Origin: Molanna angustata
Lineage: Eukaryota > Arthropoda > Insecta > Trichoptera > Molannidae
Direction of reading: 5' to 3'
DNA: 64,000 nucleotides
Assembly: GCA_963576475.1 (NCBI GenBank)
Contig: OY754979.1
Coordinates: forward strand, 25,863,034 to 25,927,033
Shown here one piece after another: positions 23,398-34,789 of this stretch. The stretch's first letter is position 1; each line of letters starts with the position of its first letter. The notes beneath the pieces are model-generated. The model had not been told where the DNA came from. It was given only the letters and a program-made list of their open reading frames with translations, and searched no databases. A program made the position numbers and the translations under genes.

Positions 23398-25209
23398 ATA
23401 TGAACAACCACAAAATATCCGCCGAGTATTTAAACTATAAAAAAAATAAACTTGACGAATAATTTTTCTATTTTGTAAGCTTTGCTGGCTCCTAATAGTG
23501 TATAAGAATAATTCTAATGCTGTTTTTTACTCTCCACACTATGGAATAGGGGTGTTAGCGCCACACTTCTCGAGTGTTAATGAATTCCCCCCCCCCCACT
23601 CCACCCCAGTCCGCCCATCAATCAGTTTATCGTTGTCCTTGCGATCGAGCCGAGCGATTTTATTTGCGTTACGAAAAAGTGTGATATAGTTTGACCACGA
23701 GTGTCAAAGTATCGTTTATGTATATTGTATTCGTCCTGTTAATTACTTCTGTGTTCTGTGTACTAAAACTATAGTTAATGCATCATTTTGGATCAGAGAG
23801 ATCAAGGAGATGTCAACCGGTTGACCGCCATCAGTGAATACGAGATCACAAGGTAGGTCGCTTGGCAATTCCCATCACTGTTCCATCATTCCGATCATTA
23901 AATAATTATACAGTCCACTATTTCCATCAGCAAAACCTTTCCAACCGAGGCGGGGCAATGTGCCAAGGAATCTATATCGAAGCGTTAACAAGGGGAGAGT
24001 CATGATTTCGCAAAATTTAAGCGTATTTTTTACTAAAATATGCATAAATATCAAAGTATGGGTAGGCGAACTTTGTGACAAATTCCCTATTCCAATCCAC
24101 ATTTTTATCCTTTCCTTATCCTTTTTCCCTAATTTACTTTCTTTCTTTGCGCTTAATTCTGTATTTGTCTTTTTATAACAGTTTTATTTTGTAATATTTT
24201 TAATGCTTATTTAACGTTTAATGCTGTATTTTTATTAGTCTTATTGTGTATTATTTTGCTACTTTTTAATACTTTCTTTTTTTTCATTTTTTTGTGTAAC
24301 TACTTTTTTTAATAATTAGGCAATGTATGTTTGTTAATTTGAGGAAACAATCTTGGCGTATACATAAAATAATTTCCATATGTTTAAGATTATAATGCTG
24401 TTTGTTTACCCAAATAAATAAAATAAAATTTAAATAAAGTGAAAGCAGGTTTTACATCGTTTAATTGCATGATCTTTTAAACGTTTTCGTTACATTTTAA
24501 TCACTCTTAGCTTCCTTGACGATCGTGTCATAATCGCCGATTGTTGAATCTTTAAAAAAAAATCAATTATAAAAAACAAAAATGTTTTCCATCTCTTTTG
24601 CAATATTAATGCTTCGGCGTGTTTACCCTTTGCCAGAGAGAGACGGAGACATGTTGTTTGAAATTTCAAAATTATTTGTGATAACCCGTGGGAAATTGGC
24701 GGTTTTTTCTGACAGTCGGTAATAGGAAAATCGTTTCGTGCCCCGCCCTCCCTTTCCACATTTTCTTTTCCTATTCATTTCTTCCTCTCCACCTTCTACC
24801 CCCATCCCATCCCATCACATACGTTGAAGGTTCTCATTTATATCAATAAAATAATGATGACAAGAATTGAATTATCATATTGCTATTTGGAAATCTTCAA
24901 TGATGGTAGATTTTCCATAATTTTTTCCATAAGATGCCTGTCTTCACAGTATTTGTTCCCGTAGATTTCAGACTTCTTGATATTTAGCTCTGTGGATGCC
25001 TGATTTACCGATATAAAGCCCTGCAAATGCCTTACTTCCCAACATCTAGCCCTGTAAATCCCTGAATTCCTAATATCTAGTCCTATACCTGCAAAAATTC
25101 ATGTTTCTTATTTTCAAAACTGTGTATGATGCATAAGACATTTGCATACCAAAGATTTTTTGGATAAATTTTAACTGCATCGTCCGCTTAACAATTCGTA
25201 TGATATTTT

Positions 25210-26036
25210 TATTTTTTACTCTCCACACTATGGAATAGTGGTGACTGGTGAGTCATGATTTCACAATTTTTAAGCGTATTTTTTCACATCAATTTCTCAA
25301 TGGGTATCATGTAAAGAGTGCACACTGTGAGGTGATCACCGTACGGATTATCCTTTTTGTGTCCTCTCTACAGCCCAAACTATAAGTCCGATCGACTTCA
25401 TATTTACATCAAATGTGTAAAGTGCATAGACCTAGAGCTGATTAGTTTTCCATAGATATCCGTTAATTTCCTCTCTATGATTTCATCATTAACATTGTTT
25501 TTTTGTGTCCTCTCTGCAGCCCAAACTATAAATCCAATTGACTTCATATTGATTTCATATATATAGGGTCCATGAACTTAGAGGTTTTCCATAGATATCC
25601 GTTAATTTCTTCTCTATTATTTAATCGATCCAAATTTTCAAAATGCTCTCACGGTCTGGAAAATAGAGGTATTTTTATATTTTTTGAACTTTTAATACAA
25701 TAAAATACAATCTTCAAAAATGGTTTCATGGATTGTCAAAATTTAAAGAAAATAATCTATGGTCTCCTGGAATAAATTATATCAAATTTGTTTGAAAAAT
25801 GTATACCTATAACAGAAGTAAAATATCTTCTGTATGGGAAAATTCAGGGATCAACTTCATATTGATATTGTATATTATGTCTCTATAGACAAGTTTTTTT
25901 TTACTATCCAGTTCTATCTTCCTCAAGGGACAAGCAGTGAGAACCGAACACCGCATTCTTCTATCTTGACACATACATCACCTCATCAACATTGATACAC
26001 TGTCTCATACATGCTCATCTTGCTAGTAATGTAAAT
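25210..26036 (+). repeat. Repeat family D, plus copy, ending in an RTE fragment
   Basis: Begins TTTTTACTCTCCACACTATG and runs to about 26036; the last ~130 bp (25905-26036) is the minus-strand 3' end of an RTE-like LINE. Inverse of 14075-14775. The tandem units carry a shorter version with about 460 bp inserted after GGAATAG. Confidence 0.75.
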
Positions 26037-26089
26037 TGTTTATATAAATTAAATATACGTATATGTAAGTAACCGAGCTTTTCCATTTA

Positions 26090-26735
26090 AATAAATAAAT
26101 AAACATTTATTGAGACAAAAAAAGAGTTTGCATACAAAAACACAGACATATAAAAAGAAATATACAGAAAAACAACCTTTCTGACTCAAAATTTCATTTG
26201 TCTCTCTTTTTGTGAGATCCTTCACTGATTATTTTAATTTAAGTTAACTATAAGGTTTTTAATTAATATCTTCAATATGTAGCGACAGGTTGCATTAATG
26301 CCGCCCCCCCCCCCCACTATAGGCTAAATCATTATTTGAATTTAAAAAAATGCTACCATTAAAATATGAAGGTAAATAATATAATAAAAACGACAAAATG
26401 TACATAGACGGAGAGAAAGAGTTATGTATGGTATGAGAAAGGAATTAAAATAATTTATAATAGATTGGAAATCTGTATAGGGGTGGACAAAAATGATTAT
26501 TTGAATGTCAAAGCGGGCCACCCCCAGCCCACACACATCCCACACCCTGGGAATATGACCAAGGATGCACGGCATTGTGGAGACTTAAACAATTTCAAAA
26601 TAGTAAAAGGATTTATAAAAGGGGTGGAGATTTGCGTCACGGGCCCTTACTAACGTGGACCCATGATAAAATAAACAAAGTCAATCATTCTATGTATAGT
26701 GTCACATAATAAAAAAACTGCTTTTTGCCATCGTC
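26090..26735. other. Non-genic interval with C-run and LINE-tail-like sequence
   Basis: AAATAAATAAATAAACATTT at 26090 resembles a minus-strand LINE 3' end. A C-run lies at 26305-26317. No coding region is supported. Confidence 0.4.
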
Positions 26736-26738
26736 GAA

Positions 26739-26920
26739 GGAATGATTGATGGGGGTAACTGTAGAGATCGCCCCAGAAACGACTATATAGACCAGATAAT
26801 CGGTGACGTGCGCTGTAGCAGTTACAAAGAGATGAAGAGACTGGCGGACGATAGAGTTAAGTGGAAAGATCAAGTGTTTGGCGCAGATCAATCCTAGGAT
26901 TGTGACCCAGAAGAAGAAGA
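26739..26920 (+). mobile_element. LINE C-terminal fragment
   Basis: Reads GRPRNDYIDQIIGDVRCSSY-like sequence, then MKRLADDRVKWKDQVFGADQ and a stop, with CCTAGGATTGTGACCCAGAA downstream. Part of this 3' end also occurs inverted at 7253-7300. Confidence 0.7.
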
Positions 26921-27016
26921 ATAAAAAGATGAAATTTGAAACGGTATTATAAAATATATATTTATTAAAATCTTAGCTAGCCAGTTCCCTTTCAATCACT
27001 TTGATTATTTTAATTA

Positions 27017-27190
27017 GATGGGTGGTGGCAGAGAGGTCGGCGCGCTGGGTTTGTAATCCAGTGATCACGAGTTCGAATCCTGCCGCGACCGATTTCGTTC
27101 ACCTATAGTACAAGCATTATTACAGCTTAGTGTAGGGAATGTATGAGGATGTATATGTACTTGTTACGAGGACATATTCATTCTTAAATT
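27017..27190 (+). mobile_element. tRNA-derived SINE, family S1
   Basis: tRNA-like head with A box TGGCAGAGAGGTC and B box GAGTTCGAATCC, then the S1 body CGATTTCGTTCACCTATAGT...GAGGACATATTCATT. It is a SINE rather than a tRNA gene because the same body follows the head in several copies. Confidence 0.85.
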
Positions 27191-27440
27191 AAATTGATAT
27201 TCGAATATACATAATACTTTCGTAAAATAATATAATAATATTCTTAAACACATTACATGATTTTGTGAAATTAAAGTAATATACATATATGATACGAACA
27301 GGACTTCTTTGAGTTTTCTGAGAAATTCTTAGTTATTTCACCAATTATTATTTATTTTATTGGTTGATAGGGAGTTATATACAGTCTACACACTTTATAA
27401 AACAGACAATGTACATTGCTTTATTAGTGGACCGTGGACC

Positions 27441-27757
27441 CAGGGCCGGATAAACGTGTTTTTGCGCCCGTAGCAATATATTTGAATCCGCCCCCCCCCC
27501 CCCCATTTTTTTCTGGAATTTTAAATGTAGAACAATTTAAATTTTTTTTAAATTACATCGGGTCTAAAATGACTAAGCGGGATTTTTTACATACACACCA
27601 TCATTCCGAGCCTCTATCCGGGTACGAAAAGAGAACCGAGCGCCATTCCTGCGAATTTTTTATTTATATGATTAACATTTTAGAATTTTAAGCGCCATTT
27701 TTAAGACAACCGCCCTGACTTCTTGTTCCTGATTGTGATATGATTTATCCGGCCCTG
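27441..27757. mobile_element. hAT-like MITE, 317 bp, CAGGGCCGGATAAA TIRs
   Basis: Ends CAGGGCCGGATAAA and complement TTTATCCGGCCCTG. Flanks CGTGGACC (27433-27440) and AGTGGACC (27758-27765) form a 7/8 target duplication. No transposase. An internal C-run is present at 27490-27504. Confidence 0.88.
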
Positions 27758-27898
27758 AGTGGACCAGTGAAATCTCCATGCATTATTCATTAGGATAATT
27801 AATATTGATAACAAAAAATTACAATTAATGTATAATTGATTTACTAGTACCTACATAAATAAAAAAACACAAAAATAAGACAACTGATTAAATCAAAG

Positions 27899-28085
27899 TT
27901 TTTTTTTTTTTTTTTAAAAATGAATATGTCCTTGTTAAACAAGTACATATACATCTTCCTACGTTCCCTAAACTAAGCATAAATGCTTGTCCTATAGGTG
28001 AACGAGATCGGTCGAGGCAGGATTCGAACTCGCGACCACTGGATTACTAACCCAGCGCGCTAACCGCTCTGCCATCCACCCATCC
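27899..28085 (-). mobile_element. tRNA-derived SINE, family S1, complete
   Basis: On the minus strand: GATGGGTGGATGGCAGAGCG head, anticodon-loop TTAGTAA, B box GAGTTCGAATCC, S1 body and a long A tail (plus-strand T-run 27899-27915). Confidence 0.87.
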
Positions 28086-28479
28086 AAAGTACTAGGAAAG
28101 ATAGGAGGAGACAGCTGTCCTAAACACACTGAGAGAGTTCGCATTATGACCAATGGTGGCCGCTCCTTGGGTGCGCTGGAGCGCTGAACCGGTGAAATAA
28201 AATGAAAGCCAAAACCAATTTATTTATCAACAAACATGATTAAAAAATACCGAATTACTTGCAACGTCAGTACAAGAAAGAAGACAGAAATTTTGAGTAT
28301 CGCGTTATTTAAATAAACGCCTGAAATTATGTAACTATGTTGACTCGCGGTGCGTAATTGCAAGCGCACCGCAAATGCTATTAAAAATGTATGGAATATA
28401 GGGACAACAGTACTGGCCCGTGAGATGGAAGATATCTCATACAAATGCTTACAAATATATGATGAATTCGGTGCGGCGC

Positions 28480-28690
28480 TCCGTCTTGTTTGTACCTACC
28501 TTAGGCACATAATTTAAGTTTGCCGATTCTATGATAGGCGGCGCTCGAATCGTTTTGTTTTACCGTTTTCAGTCACAAGGCGATATCCGTCGCCGCCTCT
28601 TGGAAAGTATACTGAAAGTTTACTTCCATATTATCTGTGCTCTTGGAGTGGCAAGGTCTAAGGTCCGGACCCGTAAAGTAAGTAGTAAGT
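28480..28690 (+). other. GC-richer segment with donor-like end, possible noncoding first exon
   Basis: Contains GGCGATATCCGTCGCCGCCT and ends CCCGTAAAGTAAGTAGTAAG. The composition and the GTAAGT suggest a transcribed 5' exon on the plus strand, but no ORF or downstream exon was found, so this is weak. Confidence 0.2.
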
Positions 28691-28820
28691 AAGTTGTCAA
28701 ATTTGTGTTATTGTCATTGAGTTTGTTTGATTATAAATTGCAACTCATTGGTTTTTGTATAATTATTCTACGTGATTGTATGATTGTGTTCAGTGTGGAT
28801 TTTCGTGTTATTTAGCCTTA

Positions 28821-28938
28821 GGGCCATATTTATAAACCATTCTCAGTGCTTAAGTCAATACTTAGCACATTAAAATATATGGAATTTTTCATGCTAAGCA
28901 TTGAGAAAAATCTGAGTACGTTTTATAAATTCGGGCCT
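28821..28938. mobile_element. Short MITE with GGGCCATATTTATAAA-type ends
   Basis: Left GGGCCATATTTATAAACC and right complement GGCCCGAATTTATAAAAC; about 118 bp, with internal complementarity (CTTAGCAC...). Class uncertain. Confidence 0.65.
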
Positions 28939-29153
28939 TGTAGTAATTATTCTACTAGTTAATTATTTATAGAATTCCAAAAACTTTTTACTGTTTGTTG
29001 TGTCGGTTGAACAAATTCAAAATTTGCAACGATATGTTCATTGATTTATATATTATACTACGTACATGTCATTCTTGTATTTACAGCGTTTTTTTTATCC
29101 AACGAACCGCCAAACTTATTAGTTAGCGGCCGCCACTGATTATGACATATATG

Positions 29154-29330
29154 CAAGGGCGGATCCAGGGGGGGGGTCATGGGGATCATGACCCCCCCCT
29201 GGGCTTATATTTATTCATAAAATACCTACTTTTTACTTATATCTATTATTATCAAAATTAAATTATAGCTTCTTGTGACTTGACCACGACCATGTGACCC
29301 CCCCTGGCGCCAAAGCTGCATCCGCCCTTG
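29154..29330. mobile_element. hAT-like MITE, 177 bp, CAAGGGCGGAT TIRs
   Basis: Ends CAAGGGCGGATCCAG and complement of GCATCCGCCCTTG. Flanks CATATATG (29146-29153) and TATATATG (29331-29338), a 7/8 target duplication. G- and C-runs form an extra stem near the left end. Confidence 0.87.
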
Positions 29331-29399
29331 TATATATGTAAATACATCAAAGATATTTAAATAAATAAAACATTCATATCACAAGAATGGCTGGACCAA

Positions 29400-29800
29400 T
29401 TGGAATGATCTATTATTTGTTGGTTTTCGGAAAAATCACGAAAAAGTATAGAAAGTTATATAGCCTACATAACATATATAAATATAGCCTACAGAACATT
29501 TATACTCAGAAATTCGAATTTTTGTTTCAGTCGGGTGTTATCAACTTTTGAATTTTAGCTTTATTTTTCCATATATCTTAAAAAACATAAAAGCTAGAAA
29601 GCTGAAAATTGGTTTGAATGTAGACAAATACAAAATCTAAAATTGTTTTTTTTTTAAGTTCCAGAGTTTCTCAAACATTTTTTATTAAGAAAAACATTCA
29701 TGTATTTAACTGCCTATATTTCCAAATTTTTTTAAAAATATCGAAAAACGCCGAAACACTCCGAAACTAGATCATGTAACTTTATTTAGTTTTTTTGTCT
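29400..29800 (+). repeat. Repeat with inverted partner at 33080-33420
   Basis: Blocks AGAAAGTTATATAGCCTAC, ACTCAGAAATTCGAATTTTTG and CGAAACACTCCGAAACTA have complements in 33080-33420 (ATTTTGAATTTTTGTTTC side). Degenerate, with no coding content. Confidence 0.6.
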
Positions 29801-30019
29801 GTCTGACAGTCGAACCAACATTACCTTACAGTGCACCTTTAATTGAAACTCAGAATAGTGTAAACCGTGTTGAAAAAACTATGGCACAAAAAGACTACAA
29901 TAATTATTATCATATCAGTGTGCACTCCATATTTTTTCCGATATCCATAGTCAAGTAGGAACTACCACGGGAGGAGGAGAAAATGGGGCAGGAAGTAGAG
30001 GGATGGTTAGAGCGGATGG

Positions 30020-30340
30020 GGGGGTACACAATCAGTGTTTTTGACGTTTACCTGCGGGTTAGACCGCCGCTATAACAAACAGAGGCCGCCAGAGCCGCCA
30101 CTGACGGGGTCGGAGGGGAGATGCCATGGAAAGCTAGATGTCAGGGGTGGGCTCAGAGGGGACGCTCATCTTGCCCCCCCCCCCCCCCCCAAACTTTCAC
30201 TTTTACGTCAATCTCACCATTTCACCGGGAGCGGCCTCCTAAAGACGGAGATTGACAATCAACTGGATAACGCAGCAGAGAACAGCGATACTAAAAAACG
30301 GACAAATAACAAATAAAAAACAATTAAGAAATAAACTTTA
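30020..30340. other. Composite segment with C-run, no gene
   Basis: CAGGGGTGGGCTCAGAGG, a long C-run at 30174-30191 and GGGAGCGGCCTCC suggest debris of hAT-like elements. The open frame 30035-30316 is not supported. Confidence 0.4.
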
Positions 30341-30369
30341 AAATAATAATAAGCAAATGCAAGACCCTT

Positions 30370-31235
30370 GTATTGCTTTTGGTCTTGCATTCACAAATGC
30401 GGTCTTGGTTTTGGTCTTGCATTCACAAGTGCGGTCTTGGTCTTGGTCTTGCATTCACAAGTGCGGTCTTGGTCTTGGTCTTGCATTCACAAGTGCGGTC
30501 TTGGTCTTGCATTCACAAGTGCGATCTTGATCTTGGTATTGCATTCACAAGTGCGGTCTTGCATTCACAAGTGCGGTCTTGGTCTTGGTATTGCATTCAC
30601 AAGTGCGGTCTTGGTCTTGGTTTTGCATTCACAAGTGCGGTCTTGCATTCACAAGTGCGGTCTTGGTCTTGGTCTTGCATTCACAAGTGCGGTCTTGCAT
30701 TCACAAGTGCGGTCTTGCATTCACAAGTGCGGTCTTGCATTCACAAGTGCGGTCTTGGTCTTGGTCTTGCATTCACAAGTGCGGTCTTGGTCTTGGTCTT
30801 GCATTCACAAGTGCGGTCTTGCATTCACAAGTGCGGTCTTGCATTCACAAGTGCGGTCTTGGTCTTGGTCTTGCATTCACAAGTGCGGTCTTGGTCTTGG
30901 TCTTGCATTCACAAGTGCGGTCTTGGTCTTGCATTCACAAGTGCGATCTTGATCTTGGTATTGCATTCACAAGTGCGGTCTTGCATTCACAAGTGCGATC
31001 TTGATCTTGGTTTTGCATTCACAAGTGCGGTCTTGCATTCACAAGTGCGGTCTTGGTCATGGTCTTGCATTCACAAGTGCGGTCTTGGTCTTGGTCTTGC
31101 ATTCACAAGTGCGGTCTTGGTCTTGGTCTTGCATTCACAAGTGCGATCTTGATCTTGGTTTTGCATTCACAAGTGCGGTCTTGCATTCACAAGTGCGATC
31201 TTGGTCTTGGTCTTGCATTCACAAATACTATCCGT
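30370..31235 (+). repeat. Minisatellite of 20/26/32-bp units
   Basis: Each unit is the 14-mer CATTCACAAGTGCG plus one, two or three GTCTTG hexamers; about 30 copies. Variants ATCTTGATCTTGGTATTG and ...GGTTTTG recur in the same order near 30520 and 30945, indicating segmental duplication inside the array. No unit contains a stop in any plus frame and all lengths are 2 mod 3, so all three frames are open; these are not genes. Confidence 0.95.
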
Positions 31236-31436
31236 TTTAATGACTTCTTTTTTAATAGTAAGGGAGTGCTTCAGAAGTAAACACACATAATATATGTAAG
31301 TTTCATTGAGTTATAATGATAGCACTTATGAGAAAAATCATTAAACTATTCAATTTGCAAAGGCGTTTGTAACTTGTATAACACTTATTATTGTATAGGC
31401 GACTTATTTATTATTTGAAATATATTATATACATTA

Positions 31437-31505
31437 TACATATCATCACGCCATGTCCCTCGTGGGGTAGGCAGAGAGAATAGGACGCCATTATTTTCAA
31501 TTTTG
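31437..31505 (-). mobile_element. RTE-like LINE 3' end fragment
   Basis: CATCACGCCATGTCCCTCGT, GGGGTAGGCAGAGAGAATAG: the same terminus as 48190-48245 and 62528-62580. Confidence 0.7.
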
Positions 31506-31509
31506 GCAG

Positions 31510-32060
31510 ACATTCATTTTGAAGTCGGTTTTTTATATATGAAAAATTATTTCGTTTTGATTAATTTATGTATAAAATTATGGTACCTTTTTTAATTTCT
31601 TGTTTATCTGTATCTTACGTGTATTTTTTGTTTAATTGCCTCTTTTCTGTGATGTCTCTTTACTGTCGATTTTCGTGGAGACCATTTAGTGGCTTTTCTT
31701 TAATTGCATTATTTTCCTCTTTAAATTCAAATTAAATAGTTAACCACAATGATGCTTCTGTCACAGCTTGAAAAGATGGATATGAAAGGATAAAATATAT
31801 GAATACGTGTTAAGGTGGTTTTTCATTTGAAAATCTTAAACACTACAACGACAAAAGAAAGTCATTGTATCTTCAATCACTGAAGGCGTACTCTATAGAA
31901 TTCCAGTATAGGATTCAGAGTACTCTGTAGAATTTAGCGTTAGTCATTTGAAAAAATATCGTAATTTTTTTCCTATGAAATATTTTTTAATGTTTCACCC
32001 TAGAGTAATATTTTTGCTGTTATACTCCATTTTTCGTGCTGTCTTACTTTGTTATCTGGG
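31510..32060. other. AT-rich interval, nothing recognised
   Basis: No supported ORF, RNA or repeat boundary. A local direct duplication of TACTCTATAGAATT / TACTCTGTAGAATT is at 31890-31935. Confidence 0.4.
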
Positions 32061-32425
32061 TGGTTAGAAAGAATTTCCTAGTGGCAATAACCCAGCCAGT
32101 ATACAAAAAAATCCAAGCCTTGTCTTGGAGAATAAAAATCAAGTAGTAATTTTTAAAAATCATTTCTGTACACATAACACTTATATATGTCTCCTTATCC
32201 TATCCTTGTCCCCCCTCTCTTGTCCCCTCTGTTTCTTTATTGTTTTATTTGTAATTATATTTTTACTATATATTTCATTCATGTAAAAAATTGTTGGTAC
32301 GTATCATAAATACAATATTCTTCACCAAATGAATATGGTTGGTTGGAAGATATTGCCATTTGGCAATAAGCCCGCCATTGTGCACATATGCTCAAGTAGT
32401 TTTGAATAAATAAATAAATTAAAAT
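32060..32425 (+). mobile_element. LINE/SINE 3' tails of the GGCAATAA type
   Basis: Two tails: GGTTAGAAAGAATTTCCTAG...GGCAATAACCC near 32063, and GGTTGGAAGATATTGCC...GGCAATAAGCCCGCC near 32338, the second followed by GAATAAATAAATAAA. Confidence 0.6.
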
Positions 32426-33908
32426 CAATTTCAGAATACACCACCGACGAAAAAAGAATATTATTAGTTTTACAACATAATTGCTATGTTTTTTAGAAAT
32501 AATACTTTTCTTCACACATTTTTTTCTAAATAAATAATGATTTTTCTCTTATTATAATAAAATATGTATTCGTAGGAGACGCCCCTGTTACCCCCTATAG
32601 AGTCTATCAAACAGTTTTTGCGTCCACACACCGGCTCTTTGTGCGAGTGACGTTTCTCGCACAGAGGCGTCTCGTCAACCCGAACAAAATTATAATAAAC
32701 TAGTTGCATGTAACACATGAGATCCAACCGTCGATGGCGATAGTATGCATAATTGAACACAAGTATGCATAATAAACACTTAAACACAAAATAAATAATT
32801 ATTGTAAGATATTTTGCTTTCTATATAAAACATGTAGGTATGTATGTCAGGATAGGATAGTATGGAGGTCAGTCTGTTTTTCCTACCCAGAATATGAAAA
32901 CAGCATGATGGTGTGTATGTATGTTTGGAGATTAAGTATCAAATTATTGAGTCTTCTTAGATATTGTGTATATGCGACTGCCATACAAATTGTATGAAGC
33001 GATGTCGTCACTAAATTTAATTTTTATAAAAGTTGTTAAAAAAAGCTTGAGATGAACTGAGAAGTTATTTTTTTTATAGAAAATTAAATTATCTAATTGG
33101 GGTGTTTCGGCTATTTTTGATAATTTTAAAAACTTTTTAAATATAGGTAGTTAAACACATAAATTCATCATGCAAAATGTTTTACATAATAAAAAACTCC
33201 GGATTTTTTTGAAAAAATAAATTTTAGATTTTATATTTTTCTATATTTATACCAATTTTCAGCATTTATAGTTTTTGAGATATATGGACTCCTGACTGAA
33301 ACAAAAATTCAAAATTCTGAGTATAAAAGTTTTGTAAGCATATAACTTTCTATATATATTATTCTGAAATTTTGGGTTCTGTGCATTCAGTGGATCAAAA
33401 GTTATAAGAGGGGGACGGACACACACAGAAACACAGACACATTATATTATGTTCTACTCCGAATTCTGAGTAAGTCCATATATATAGAACATATATGCTG
33501 CGAAGCCTCTAACCTAGTGTTTTTTTTATTTCAAATTTGAAAAAACCGTGAAGTATATAGACCTGGCATATAAATCTCCCGTATCTTGGTTTGATACTTT
33601 GGCTTGGTCGTTATGTTAAATATCGGTCGTTGTGAGAAATAAATTCTCTTGAATAAATCGACAGTTGGATAAGTTTTGTGATACGCTCTTTCTGTGTCGG
33701 ACATCAGTTGAAACGTCTACTCGTATATTGTTGGAAATGAATCTGAGTCTTAAATTATTTTTATTGAATAAATTACATTGAATACCTACCTATAGCTTTA
33801 ATACATCTCGATACAGTAAAATCTAAATTTATAATTATACATATAACTACTTAAAAAAACTAGATGCAAACCTATGTAAGCTGCTTCACTACGTTAAAAA
33901 CCAGTTCT

Positions 33909-34280
33909 GGGGGGCGTCTGGTCCAACCGGCGAAATCAAAACCCTCGTGATTACCCATATCATGGATATAATTATTTTAATTTTTTTTATTTTCTTCTCG
34001 GGCAACTAACAGGTACTAAGATGTCAAATATTAATTTAACACGTACCCAATAACAAGTTGCCACTTTCTGGAGACTTACGATATTAATCGTCTCACAAAT
34101 CCAGTCTGAAAACACAATTAAAAACTGTGTCTCCGCCGGCAATCGAACCCGGGACCTTTGGATCAGCAGTTAGATACCTAACCATCTGAGCCACAAAGGC
34201 CGACGAATTATCATATAGAGTTCTATGACATCTAAATCGTGAGGGTTTTGATTTCAGCGGTTGGACCAGACTTGCCCCCC
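33909..34280. mobile_element. TIR element (GGGGGCAAGTCTGG family), copy 2, with SINE inside
   Basis: Inverted ends 33909-33970 and 34225-34280, homologous to 3631-4144. The interior (about 34020-34203, minus strand) is a tRNA-derived SINE: head GGCCTTTGTGGCTCAGATGG, B box GGGTTCGATTGCC, then a GGCGGAGACACAG body. Confidence 0.75.
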
Positions 34281-34363
34281 AAAAGCAGTATATGGTTTTA
34301 TATAATAATATAATGAATTATGTAATTTTTGTGCTATTAAACTTCCTTTTTTATCATCCATAG

Positions 34364-34494
34364 GAAGTGCAAAGTACACCTGGATAAACAATTGCGCCAA
34401 GATACTACAAAGAAACGGCTTAGATACCCAGAACCGCAGTTTTATACAGCCCGAGGAAGGACAGGAAGAGGCGACCCCAAAGCCAATGTATGTA
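34364..34494 (+). CDS. Candidate exon, gene unknown
   Basis: Follows a good acceptor (CTTCCTTTTTTATCATCCATAG) and ends at a GTAAGT donor. GC is higher than flanks. Two frames are open: one gives SAKYTWINNCAKILQRNGLD..., the other KCKVHLDKQLRQDTTKKRLR.... I recognise neither. It could also be the edge of the LINE that starts near 34790. Confidence 0.25.
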
Positions 34495-34654
34495 GTAAGT
34501 TGGGACAGTTCCAGGAAGAAAATATTATGTGCGCGTGTTTTTTTATTATTTATTAATTTATAAAATTTACATAATGATCTATTATTTTTGCACTAAACTG
34601 TATAAACAGTTTGTCAGTGCAGTGTGTGTCTGTCATTGTAAATTAACGCAAAGA

Positions 34655-34762
34655 GTTTTATTAATCAAGTTATGTTTATGTCTGTATTTTATTAATCAAG
34701 TTATGTCTTTATTTTATTAATCAAGTTATGTCTGTATTTTATTAATCAAGTTATGTCTGTAA
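34655..34762 (+). repeat. Short tandem repeat, ~25-bp unit, four copies
   Basis: Unit ATTTTATTAATCAAGTTATG plus TCTGT, with one TTTATGTCTGT variant. Confidence 0.85.
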
Positions 34763-34789
34763 TAACAGCAGCCAATAAAACATTAGCGT

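Larger units (their letters stand above)
18763..24792 (+). repeat. Three tandem units of about 2,023 bp
   Basis: Units start at the TATATGATATTATATGCC landmark at 18763, 20787 and about 22810; the third ends at 24792 after CTTCCTCTCCAC. Copies are nearly identical; differences seen are homopolymer lengths (C run at 19543-19552 and equivalents, A run before the palindrome). Each unit contains a LINE/SINE 3' remnant (GGTTGGTTGGCTGTAATTGC), a 186-bp palindrome, a family D fragment (TACTCTCCACACTATGGAAT), a C-run and an AATAAATAAAATAAAA tail. Short ORFs repeat with the unit and are not genes. Confidence 0.95.

Noticed and set aside
18766..24759. Repeated ORFs of 60-95 residues occurring three times
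   Set aside because: They recur only because the 2-kb unit is triplicated. Some are reverse-strand twins across a palindrome, and none shows similarity to a known protein.
27017..27090. tRNA genes at 27017, 28085 (-), 54523 and 63093
   Set aside because: A and B boxes are present but each is followed by the same SINE body and A-rich tail, and stems are degenerate, so they are SINE heads.
30368..31280. Several overlapping ORFs of 75-259 residues on the plus strand
   Set aside because: They are translations of a stop-free minisatellite in all three frames, with no start context, domain or codon structure.
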